From: Tumebacillus avium
GTDB lineage: Bacteria; Bacillota; Bacilli; Tumebacillales; Tumebacillaceae
Assembly: GCF_002162355.1 (NCBI RefSeq)
Contig: NZ_CP021434.1
Span: 714,501-778,500, forward strand
Reading direction: 5' to 3'
Length of the DNA: 64,000 nt
Below the pieces are notes generated by a model, which saw only the letters and a list, made by a program, of their open reading frames with translations, was not told the origin of the DNA and ran no database searches. The position numbers and the translations under genes were made by a program. Every line of letters starts with the position of its first letter. The first letter of the stretch is position 1. Below are positions 51,937 to 61,800 of this stretch, piece by piece.

Positions 51937-54900
51937 TTAGGTGAAATTCTTGATCATATCGTCGATGCTCAAGTTGCCTTTTTCCAGCTCCTCGAACATG
52001 TCGTTGTACGATTCGATTTGCTCTTCTTCGGTCAGCGCCTGCGGTTCGCCATCGAGCTTGCTTTGGATAAATTCGGACAGAGCTGCGACCGTCGTGTAGT
52101 TGAACAGGTCGATCAGCTTCACCGCGCCCGGCAGCTCTTTCTCCAAAATCGCATGCATGTGGTTGAGCATCACCGAGTCGCCGCCGAGTTCAAAGAAGGA
52201 GTCGTGAATGTTGATCTCGGAGAAGCCAAGCACCGCGTTGTAGATCTGCGCGACTTTCATTTCGATGTCGGAGAACGCTTCGCCGTCCTTGCCTTTCAAA
52301 GACACCGGGCCGCCGGCAGCGCCGCGCGCTTCCTGGCGCGGGGCGGTGGAGAGGCCGCGTTCTTTCATCAGGCGCAGGCACTTGTTGCGGATCTTGTCGG
52401 ACAGCTTGAACGGCAGGCGGTCGATCAGGTAGAGGAACTGCGTGATGTAGGAGAACTCCCCGATCAGCACGTTTTGGCTGAGGCGTTTGTTCATCACGAC
52501 TTGCAGTCCGGCCAGCGCCTCTTCGGTGGTCAGCGCTTTAAAGATCGAGTCGTAGTTGAAGCCCCAGTCTACCGCCATCCCCGTCTCTTTCCAGGTCGAC
52601 CAGTTGATCGACAACGTCTTCTTGCCCGCTTTGCTGCGGTTCGCCGCAAAGATGTCGAGGTAGGCGTTGGCTGCCGTGTAGTCGCCGTGGCCCGGTTCGC
52701 TCAAGATCGACAGGCCGGACGAGAAGCAGATCAGGAAGTCGAGCTGGTCCTGCGCAGTCAGGCGGTCGAGAATCCACGTGCCGAAGATTTTCGGCGCAAG
52801 CACTTGGTCGAACGCTTCCTGCGTCTTTTTAAAGAGGAAGCCGTCGCCGGGGATACCAGCTCCGTGGACGATCCCGTCAATTTGGCCAAAACGGGTGCGC
52901 ACATCGGCGAGCGCCGTTTCCATCGCGTCATAATCGGCGGTGTCTGCCGCGTAGAAGACCACTTGCGAGCCTTGGGACTCGATCCCGCGAATCGCTTCGA
53001 TGCGCTTGATGGCTTTGGCATCGCTGCCGGCCGCCAAAATGCTGTCCCACGCTTCCCGGTCGGGCATCGGCGTTCGGTTGATCATGACCAGCGTGACCGG
53101 GTGGTGCGCAGCGAAACTTTTCGCCACTTCCAGCCCGATGCCGCCAAGTCCGCCGGTGATCAGGTAGACGCCGCCCTCCTTGATCGCCACCGGCTCGTCC
53201 GCGACTGCTTCCATGTCGATTTCGGTGAACTCTTCCATGTAGCGCTTGCCGTCGCGGTACGCCGCCTGGTACGCTTCGCTGCCGGGGAGGAAGCTCAGAT
53301 CGCCCCACAGGAGGCCGACGTTCGCCACATCATCTGTGTCGATACAGCGGATGCGCAGGCCCGGATGCTCCTGATTGGCCGCTTTGCCGATCCCGAGCAG
53401 CGGTGCGCTTTCCGCACGAAGGGTTACTTCCTGACCGGTGACGTTGTGCACGTTCTCGGCGATCACCGTGACGTTCACATCCTGATCAAATCCTTTGTGC
53501 ACCAAAGCGCGAATCAGGTAGAACATCGCGTACACGCCGCGAGTTTGGCTGTCCTGCAGCTCGGTGAAGCTCTCCGGGCTGTGCTCAGCGATGCCGGCCA
53601 GATGCAGCACGCGTGTCAACTGCCCCGCGCCCACCGCATCGAGCACCTGCCCGTAGTCGGCTTCCGCTCCGGTGATCACAAAAGCGTCTTCGCCCAGCTG
53701 CTGATACGCCGTGCCGAATTCGACGGTGATCACGCGCTCGCTGCACGCTTGCAGACGCTCGGCGTACTGCTGCCAGACGCCGCGCTGGTCTTTGAAGAGC
53801 AGGACCGTTTTTTCTGCCAGCTCCTCCCCCTGTGCTTCCAGCGCACGGGGTTGCCAAGCGACGGTGAAAAATTGGTCTTCGTCCTCTTCGACAAACGTTT
53901 CCAGCACGTCCGGCAAGTCCAGCCAGCAGCGGGTCGGCTCGAACGGATAGGATGGCAGATGCAGGCGGGTGTGTTCCTTTTTGTCATAGAGCTTGTCCCA
54001 GGCCATGTCTGCGCCTTGAATGTACATCCGCGCGATCTCGCGCAGAGCACCTTCGTCGCTTTTGCCGCCAGCAATCCACGCATCGAGCGCCGTGCCTGCC
54101 TTGGCTTGCAGCGCCATGCGCTCCTGCTCGGTGATGCCTTCGCCTTGCTTGGCGTTTGTGATGATGCGGAACGTGCCTTGCTCTACACCTTCGAGCGTGG
54201 TCAGTTTTTCCACCAGTTCCGCCTGATCGCGGAAGATGACGGCGAGGCGGTGCGGATGCTGTCCGCGTCCCGTGTTCGCCGTGTAGCAGACGCTCGCGAG
54301 GTCGGGCTGTGCTCCCTGCAAGTAGTCGAGATACTGCCCGGTCATCGCCTGCAGCGCCTCTGCGCTTTTGGCCGAGAGGGTCAGCAGATGGAGCCCAGAG
54401 TCTGCTTGCGGACGTCTTGCCGCCACCGCCGGAGCTTCCTCCAGCACCACATGGCAGTTCGTGCCGGAGATGCCAAACGAGGAGACCCCGCAGCGGCGCG
54501 GCTGCCCTTCCGGCGTGTCCCACGGGCGCAGCACGTTGTTGACGTACACGGGCGACTCGGTGAAGCGGATCGTTTTGTTCGGCTTGTCAAAATACAGGGA
54601 CGGCGGCAGTTGTTTGTTGTTCATCGCCAGCACCGTCTTGACCAGCGACAGGAGTCCTGCCGCTTCCGAAGAGTGCCCGATGTTCGTTTTCAAGGAACCG
54701 ATGGCGCAAAACTGCGTTTTGGCGGTGTATTTGCGGAAGGCGTCTTGAATGCCTTTGATCTCAATCGGGTCGCCGAGCTTGGTGCCGGTGCCGTGCGTTT
54801 CGATATAGGAGATCGTCTCCGGGGCAATTTTCGCGTCTTCCCACGCTTTGACGATGACGTCCGTCTGCGAGGCCGGGTTGGGCGCGGTGAGCCCGACGGA

Positions 54901-55830
54901 GTTGCCGTCCTGGTTCATCGCCACCCCTTTGATCACCGCATAGACCGAGTCGCCGTCCTGCAAGGCTTTTTTCAGCGGCTTGAGCAGGATCGCCACCACG
55001 CCTTCGCCGATGCCTGCGCCGTTCGAGTCGTCGTTAAACGCGCGGGTGCGCCCGTCGGTCGACTCGATGCCGATCTTCATGTTCTCGTCATCGAGCGGCA
55101 TGATGTTCAGCTTCACACCGCCGGCCACCGCCATCTCGCATTTGCCGTTGCGCAATGCTTCGACAGCGAGATTGACGGCGACGAGCGAGGACGAGCAGGC
55201 CGTGTCGATGACCATGCTTGGCCCGCGCAAATCGAGCAGATACGAGATGCGGCTGGGCAGTACAGCGGAGAGGTTGCCGACCATCGACAGGGGGAGCGCA
55301 CTGGGCTCCACGTCGTAGATCTGCTTGAGGTACATGTCGCGCAACGAGCTGGCAAATCCGGCGTAGACCCCGGTATTGCTGCCTGTCATCTTGTCGCCGC
55401 CGTAGCCTGCATCTTCAATCGCGCTCCACACCGTTTCCAAAAAGAGGCGCTGGTGCGGGTCCATCAAGCTCGCTTCTTTTTTCGAAAGCTTGAAGAATTT
55501 GAAATCGAACTTGTCGATGTGTTCCATATAGCCGTTTTCGTTGTAGCGGATCGCTCCGCCGCCCGCACCGGTCAGTTGCAGATACGCGGTGATGTCCTTG
55601 CTGCGGGAGTCGGGAAAATCGGTGATGCAGTCGGTGCCGGATGAAATGTTTTGCCAATACTCATCCAAATCGTTCGCCAGCGGGGCTCGGCCTGACATGC
55701 CGATGATCGCGATGTCGTCCGCCACTTGAAAATCGGTTTCTTTCAACTCTTTGACGAGTTGAATGGCGGTGTCCTTTTCGATCTTGCCTTTGGCCGTTTG
55801 GTCGAGGATGAATTTGAAAAGCTGATCCAC
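51937..55830 (-). CDS. trans-AT PKS: KS-KR-ACP
   Basis: This 1297-aa one-module synthase has an N-terminal docking segment (QLFKFILDQTAKGKIEKD), a KS (Cys212 in DTACSSSLV, ETHGTGT, KTNIGH), a KR (YLITGGLGGIGLEVAK, catalytic FSS...Y-T-A-A-N; HGAGIPGD in place of LDD), and an ACP (Ser about 1219, LGGDSVM). A short C-terminal helix follows (MFEELEKGNLSIDDMIKNF). There is no AT, DH, ER or methyltransferase domain. I choose GTG 55830, 9 nt after GGGGGGA. The alternative TTG at 55851 overlaps the preceding stop codon and lacks a ribosome site. The expected product step is one ketide extended and reduced to beta-hydroxyl. Confidence 0.94.
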   Translation of the reverse strand: MDQLFKFILDQTAKGKIEKDTAIQLVKELKETDFQVADDIAIIGMSGRAPLANDLDEYWQNISSGTDCITDFPDSRSKDITAYLQLTGAGGGAIRYNENGYMEHIDKFDFKFFKLSKKEASLMDPHQRLFLETVWSAIEDAGYGGDKMTGSNTGVYAGFASSLRDMYLKQIYDVEPSALPLSMVGNLSAVLPSRISYLLDLRGPSMVIDTACSSSLVAVNLAVEALRNGKCEMAVAGGVKLNIMPLDDENMKIGIESTDGRTRAFNDDSNGAGIGEGVVAILLKPLKKALQDGDSVYAVIKGVAMNQDGNSVGLTAPNPASQTDVIVKAWEDAKIAPETISYIETHGTGTKLGDPIEIKGIQDAFRKYTAKTQFCAIGSLKTNIGHSSEAAGLLSLVKTVLAMNNKQLPPSLYFDKPNKTIRFTESPVYVNNVLRPWDTPEGQPRRCGVSSFGISGTNCHVVLEEAPAVAARRPQADSGLHLLTLSAKSAEALQAMTGQYLDYLQGAQPDLASVCYTANTGRGQHPHRLAVIFRDQAELVEKLTTLEGVEQGTFRIITNAKQGEGITEQERMALQAKAGTALDAWIAGGKSDEGALREIARMYIQGADMAWDKLYDKKEHTRLHLPSYPFEPTRCWLDLPDVLETFVEEDEDQFFTVAWQPRALEAQGEELAEKTVLLFKDQRGVWQQYAERLQACSERVITVEFGTAYQQLGEDAFVITGAEADYGQVLDAVGAGQLTRVLHLAGIAEHSPESFTELQDSQTRGVYAMFYLIRALVHKGFDQDVNVTVIAENVHNVTGQEVTLRAESAPLLGIGKAANQEHPGLRIRCIDTDDVANVGLLWGDLSFLPGSEAYQAAYRDGKRYMEEFTEIDMEAVADEPVAIKEGGVYLITGGLGGIGLEVAKSFAAHHPVTLVMINRTPMPDREAWDSILAAGSDAKAIKRIEAIRGIESQGSQVVFYAADTADYDAMETALADVRTRFGQIDGIVHGAGIPGDGFLFKKTQEAFDQVLAPKIFGTWILDRLTAQDQLDFLICFSSGLSILSEPGHGDYTAANAYLDIFAANRSKAGKKTLSINWSTWKETGMAVDWGFNYDSIFKALTTEEALAGLQVVMNKRLSQNVLIGEFSYITQFLYLIDRLPFKLSDKIRNKCLRLMKERGLSTAPRQEARGAAGGPVSLKGKDGEAFSDIEMKVAQIYNAVLGFSEINIHDSFFELGGDSVMLNHMHAILEKELPGAVKLIDLFNYTTVAALSEFIQSKLDGEPQALTEEEQIESYNDMFEELEKGNLSIDDMIKNFT

Positions 55831-55847
55831 GCGCTTGCTTCCCCCCG

Positions 55848-58800
55848 TCAAATGTCCTTTAAGCTGTTCAACGCCTCTTCGAGGCTCACGTCGTCATTTT
55901 CCAAGTTGTCAAAGATGTTGCGCAGCGCATCTTCAATGTCCGGCTTCTCTTCCGGCACCACAGCCGCCTGATCGCCGTCTTTTTCCTTGATGTACTGGGC
56001 GAGCTTGTAGATCGAGGTGTATTCGAAAATGTCGGTCACGGCGATCACGCCCGGCCACTCTTTGTCGAGCAAGGTGTGCATGCGGGTCAGCAGGATCGAG
56101 TCGGCGCCAAGCTCAAAGAAGTTGTCGTAGATGTTGATCTCCGAGAACCCAAGCGTCTCCTGGCAGATCTCGGCGATGCGCTTCTCCGTCTCCGCGTATT
56201 CACCGCTGTCATTGCCGACGAGCACAACTTCGCCTGCCGGACTCCCTTTTGCTTTCTTCAGGCGAGCCTTCGTGCTCGACGTGCGCTTGCCGAGTTCCCC
56301 GCCGATTTTGTTCGACAGGCGGAACGCCGACTTTTCGAGCAGGAAGATGATCTTGGAGTCGTAGTTGACTTCCCCGATCAAGGCGCGCGGAACTCCTTTG
56401 TTCAGGATTTTGTCCAGCCCTTCGATCGCCTCGCGGGTCATGATCGCTTTGAACAAGGTGTCGATGTTGAAGTTGTGCTGCACCGACATCCCCGTTTCAC
56501 GCCAGGTCGACCAGTTGACGGTGATCGTGCGCAGCCCCAACTTGTTGCGGTAGCTGGCGTACGAGTCGAGGTAGGAGTTCGCCGCGATGTAGTCGCCTTG
56601 GCCCGGCATCGAGAACATCGACGCAATCGAGGAGAACAGCACCAGGAAGTCGAGATTGTCTTCGCGGGTCAGCTCATCGAGGTTCCATGTCCCTTGGACT
56701 TTCGGCGTGAACACCGCGTCGAAATCGGCCTGGCTGCGGGTGACGATCGGTTCTGCACCGCCAACCCCGGCGCCATGGATCACCCCGTCGATTTTGCCCC
56801 ATTTGCTGCGGACCTCGCTGAGAACGGCTGCCAGCGCCTCGCGGTCGGCGACGCTCACGCTGTAGCAGGTGACCGTGCCGCCTAACGCTTCGATCGACTG
56901 CAAGTTGCGGATCTTCTCGATGGTGCGTTCGTCTTGGCCCGCTTCGAGAATTGCGCCCCATTCCTCAGCTGCCGGCATCTTCGAACGGTTGAGCAGGACG
57001 AGGTGGATGAGGTTCTGACTGGCCAGATAACGTGCCACTTCCAGACCGATCCCGCCTGCGCCGCCGGTGATCACGTAGACGCCGTCTTCTTTCACCTGGA
57101 GCGGCCGGTCTTCGGCGCGGTCAGCATCAACTTCGGTAAACTCTTCGATAAAGCGTGCGCCGGAGCGGTAGGCGACTTGGTACAGGTCGTGTTCCGCTTC
57201 CAGTTCTGCGTACAACGCTTCGAGCGGTGTTTGCTCGTCGATGTCGATGCAGCGGGTGATCAAGTTCGGATGCTCTTTGCGGACGACTTTGCCCATCCCA
57301 AACATCGTGGCATTTTCCGGACGGATGCGCGGTTCGGCTCCCGTCACTTCTGCTGTGTATTCGGCGATGGTCACGATGTCGAGTTCGCGCTCGATGCCCG
57401 CTGCGGCGAGGCCGCGCACGAGGCGGAACAAAGAGTACAACCCGATCTCCTGATTGGCTTCCAAGCTTTCCAGCGAGTTCACTTCCTCCGCTTGGACGGC
57501 GAAGAGATGCACGATCTTGTCCAGTTCGATCGCTTTGACCGCATCAGCCAGCGCGAAGTAATCGGCTTCCGACCCGGTGATCACGTACTGCTGATCGCTC
57601 AGCTTGCGATACGCTTGGCCCAGTTCCACGGTGATGACGAGGCGGTTTTCGGCGCGGTATCTTGCTGCCAACTGCTCGCCGATGCCTTTGCCATCTTGGA
57701 ACAGGAGCACGCCGCCGGTGACGGTGCGTGTTGCAGCCGAAGCCAGCGTTTCCGGCTTCCACGCAATGGTGAAAAATTGATCCGGCTTGTCGCTGAGCCG
57801 CTGCTTGCGTCCTTCCGGCACTTCCAGCCAGCAGGGGTTCGGCTCGTACGGATAGAGCGGCAGCGAGATGCGCTGAGCGGGAAGATCCTGGTACAGCTCG
57901 ATCCAGTCCACGTCGGCGCCGCGCACATACAAGGCGCAGAGCTCTTCCAGCAGTTGCACGTCTTGACGGCCCGAGTCGAGGTAGGCGAACAGTTTCTCAC
58001 GCGCTTCCCCGCTCAATTGTGCCCGGTCGCGCTCGGTGATCGCCGCTGCGCTGTCCTGCGGTTCGCTGACCACGCGGTGGAAGCCATGGAAAATGTCGGT
58101 CTGGCTGCCCCCGTCAAGCTGCAAGCTCGCCAACTTGTCGGCCAGATGCTCGCCTTCGCGCAGCAGGATCGCCAGACGATGGTTGCTATGGTCGCGCCCG
58201 GTGCTTGCGGTGAAGCAGATGTCGAGCATGTCCGCATCCGGGTTGTCGCGCAGGAACGTGCGATAGTCGGCGATCAACGTTTCAAACGAATACTCGCCCT
58301 TGGCCGACAAGGTGAACACTTGCAGACCCTGCTCACGGCCGATCTTTTCCCGCACCGGCGCTGCTTCGAGCACGATATGCGCGTTGGTGCCGGAGAAGCC
58401 CCACGAGCTGACCCCGGCGCGCATCGGCACGTCCGCATTTTCATACGGGCGAGTCCGCGTGTTGACATAGACCGGAGAGTCGGTGAAAGAGATTTTCGGA
58501 TTCGGACGTTCGAAATGGATCGACGGCGGAATCTGCTTGTTTTTGATCGCCAGCACCGATTTGACAAACGCGGTGATCCCGGCCGCTTCGTAGAGGTGGC
58601 CGATGTTCGATTTGACCGCGCCGATCGCGCAGAACTGCGTTTTGTCGGTGAACTTTTGGAACGCTTTTTGCAGCGCGTCGATTTCAATCGGGTCGCCCAG
58701 CGGTGTGGCGGTGCCGTGCGCCTCGATGAAGGACAAGGTTTCCGGATGGACGCCGGCCCGCTGCCAGGCTTTGACGAGCACACTTTCCTGTGCCGCCGGG

Positions 58801-61800
58801 TTGGGCGCGGTGATGCCCATCGAAGTGCCGTCCTGGTTGTAGGCGCTGCCTTTGATCACAGCATAGACTTGGTCGCCGTCGGCGAGCGCTTGCTTCAGCG
58901 GCTTGAGCAGCACGGCGGCTGCCCCTTCGCCGAGGCCGGAACCGGTCGCCTGGTTGTCAAACGTCATCGTGTAGCCGGTTGCCGACTCGATGCCGATCTT
59001 CATATACTCGCGGTCGAGCGGTGCCAGCGAGATGCGAGCGCCCGCGACAATCGCCGCTTCGCAGTCCCCGTTTTTGATGTCGCGGCAAGCTGCATGGATC
59101 GCGACCAGCGTCGAGGAGCAGGCCGTGTCGATCACCATCGCCGGACCTTTCAGGTCGAGGAAGTAGGTTATCCGGCTCGGGATCATCGCCGCGATGTTGC
59201 CGACAGCGGAGATCGGGAGCAGTTCCGGGTCGATCTCGTTGATCATCCGCTGGTAGGAGTCTTTCAAGGACGATGCGAAACCGACGTAGACGCCGGTGTT
59301 GCTGCCGGCTAGTCGGGTGCCGCCGTAGCCAGCATCTTCGATCGCATGATAGATCGTCTTCATGAACAAGCGTTGATGCGGGTCGGTCAGCGCCGCTTCT
59401 TTCGGCGACAGTTTAAAGAACTTGTAGTCAAATTCGTCGATGTTGTCGAGGTACGCGCCTTTGAGGTACTTGAGGTTCTCCTCTTTTTCGCCTTCAAAGA
59501 GCAGGTATTCGTTCATCGTCTTGGCGCGGTGATCCGGGAACGGCTTGATCGAGTCCAGACCGCCGGCGATGTTCGCCCAGAACTCGTCTGCGTTGCCGGC
59601 CATCGGCATGTCGACCGCCAGACCGATCACCGCGATGTCGTCGTCGGAGATTTCGTTCGCGCGCTCGCCGATGGTCAGCTTTTCGGCCGCTTCGTCGTTG
59701 CCGATAAACTCGGACAGCTTGGAGATCGAGGTGTGCGCAAACAGGTCAGCCACTTTGACTTTGCCCGGGAATTCCTGATCGAGCTGGGCGTGCATCTTGT
59801 TCAGCATCAGCGAATCGCCGCCGAGTTCAAAGAACGAATCATGCACGTTGATCTCGTCAAAGCCCAAGATGTCGCGGTAGATCTGCGCCACCGTTTTCTC
59901 GACCGCTGTGATCTCGCCGTCTTTCCCGATCAGGCGGATTTCGCCTTTGCCGCCGCTGCGCTTTTTCTGTTCGGACGCTTGCGGGCGATTGGCGGCGAGC
60001 AGCGCTTTCGTCTGGTCGAGCAGCAGTTGCGTTTTCGGCGAGATGTGGAAGGACAAGGTTTCGAGCAGCGCCATGTACTGGCTCTTGTAGTTCAGCTCGC
60101 CGATCAGGACGCGCGGAATCTGCTTGTTCAGCACTTCATCAAAGCCTTTAATCGCCTGCTCCGTCGGGATCGACTTGAAGATCAGGTCGACGTTAAATCC
60201 ATACTCGACCGACATCCCCGCCGATTTCCACGACGTCCAGTCGAACGTGGTGGTCAGGCGGCCTTGTTTGTTGCGGTACGCCGCATACGCGTCTTTGTAA
60301 GCGTTGGCCGGCACATAGTCGCCTTGGCCCGCTTCGCCGAGGATCGCGATCCCGGAGGAGAAGATCAGGAAGAAATCGAGCTCGTCCGCTTGGGTCAGCT
60401 GGTCGAGAATCCACGTTCCTTGAATCTTCGGCGCGACCACTTCGTCAAACACCGCATGCTCTTTGCGGACGAGATAGCCGTCGCCCGGAATCCCGGCCGC
60501 ATGCAGAACGCCGTTGATCTTGCCGTATTTGCTGCGCAGTCCGACGAGCACCGACTGCAACTCATCGGCGTCGGCGACGTTCGCGGCGTAACAGTCCACC
60601 GTGGTGCCGTTCGCTTCGATCTCTTCGATAAAGGACAGCTTGTGGCGCAACTTCTTGTCCTCGGTCGTGCTTTGCAAAGCGGCCCACTCGGAGCGGTCAG
60701 GCATCCCGGAGCGGCTGAGCAGGGCGAGGTTGATTTTGCCTTTGGATGCAAAATGCTTGGCGATCTCCAGGCCAATTCCGCCGGTGCCGCCGGTGATCAG
60801 GTAGACGCCGTCCGCTTTCATTTCAATCGGGTGATCCGGGAACGCGGGCAGATCCACTTCGGTGAACTGCTCTTCGTATCGCCCCCCGTCGCGGTACGCC
60901 ACTTGGTACAGCGTGCCGGTTGCATTCAGTTCGGCCAGCAAGGTCTCGACGCTAACTTCATCGTCGAGATCGAGGCAACGGCACTTGAGATGCGGATATT
61001 CGAGCGACACGACTTTGCCGATCCCAAACAAGGAGGCATTTTCCGGCTTGAGCAACGGCTCTGTGCCAGACACTTCGCTTGCGTAGTCGGCGATCAGGAC
61101 GATGTCGAGGTTGTCGCGGAAGTTGTTGTTCATCAGGGCACGGGTCAGGTAGAACGCGCTGTACAGCCCGCGTTGCTGGCTTGCGGTCAAATCGCTCAGG
61201 CTGCCAACCCCGGTTTGACCCGTTTTGGCGAACAGATGCACGATCTGGGAGAGCGGTTCGTGCTGCAGGGTTTCGAAGAGCAGGTGATAGTCTTCTTCCC
61301 GGCTCCCGATCACAAAATGGTTCGGGGCGAGCTGCTCAAACGCAACGCCTGCCTCGACCATGATGCAAGCTCGTCCCCCAGCCCGATACTCGGCAGCAAG
61401 TTGTGCGCCCAGACCCATTTGATCTGCAAAAATCAGCACGGTGCCCAGCTTCATTTCTGCGTCTGCCGGAGCGTTCAACTTCCCCGGCACCCAGTTCATC
61501 GTGTAATACAGGTCGAGTTCCGGCTCTTGCTCGGCTGCCGCGTCCAGGCTGATGTCCAGCCAGCAGCGGGTGAGTTCGAACGGATAGGTCGGCAGCGGCA
61601 AACGATAGGCTTCCCGCCCTGCATACAGCGCCGTCCAGTCGATCTCCGCCCCTGCGGTGTACAGCTTGCAGAAGTGATCAAGCACGGTGCGGGACTGCCA
61701 CAGCTCGTCCGCTTTTTCCTGCAAAAATTCGGCCGTCTGCCGCGTCAACGCATGCAGGTCGCCTTCGGTCATCTCGTTTTCGCCCAGCACGTCGCGCCCT

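Noticed and set aside
50224-55644. Long plus-strand open frame opposite two PKS genes
   Set aside because: It spans two minus-strand genes and their junction and has no recognisable domain or ribosome site. The same holds for the frames at 59346-62903, 47059-50100, 182-2419, 2966-4648 and 25288-27912.
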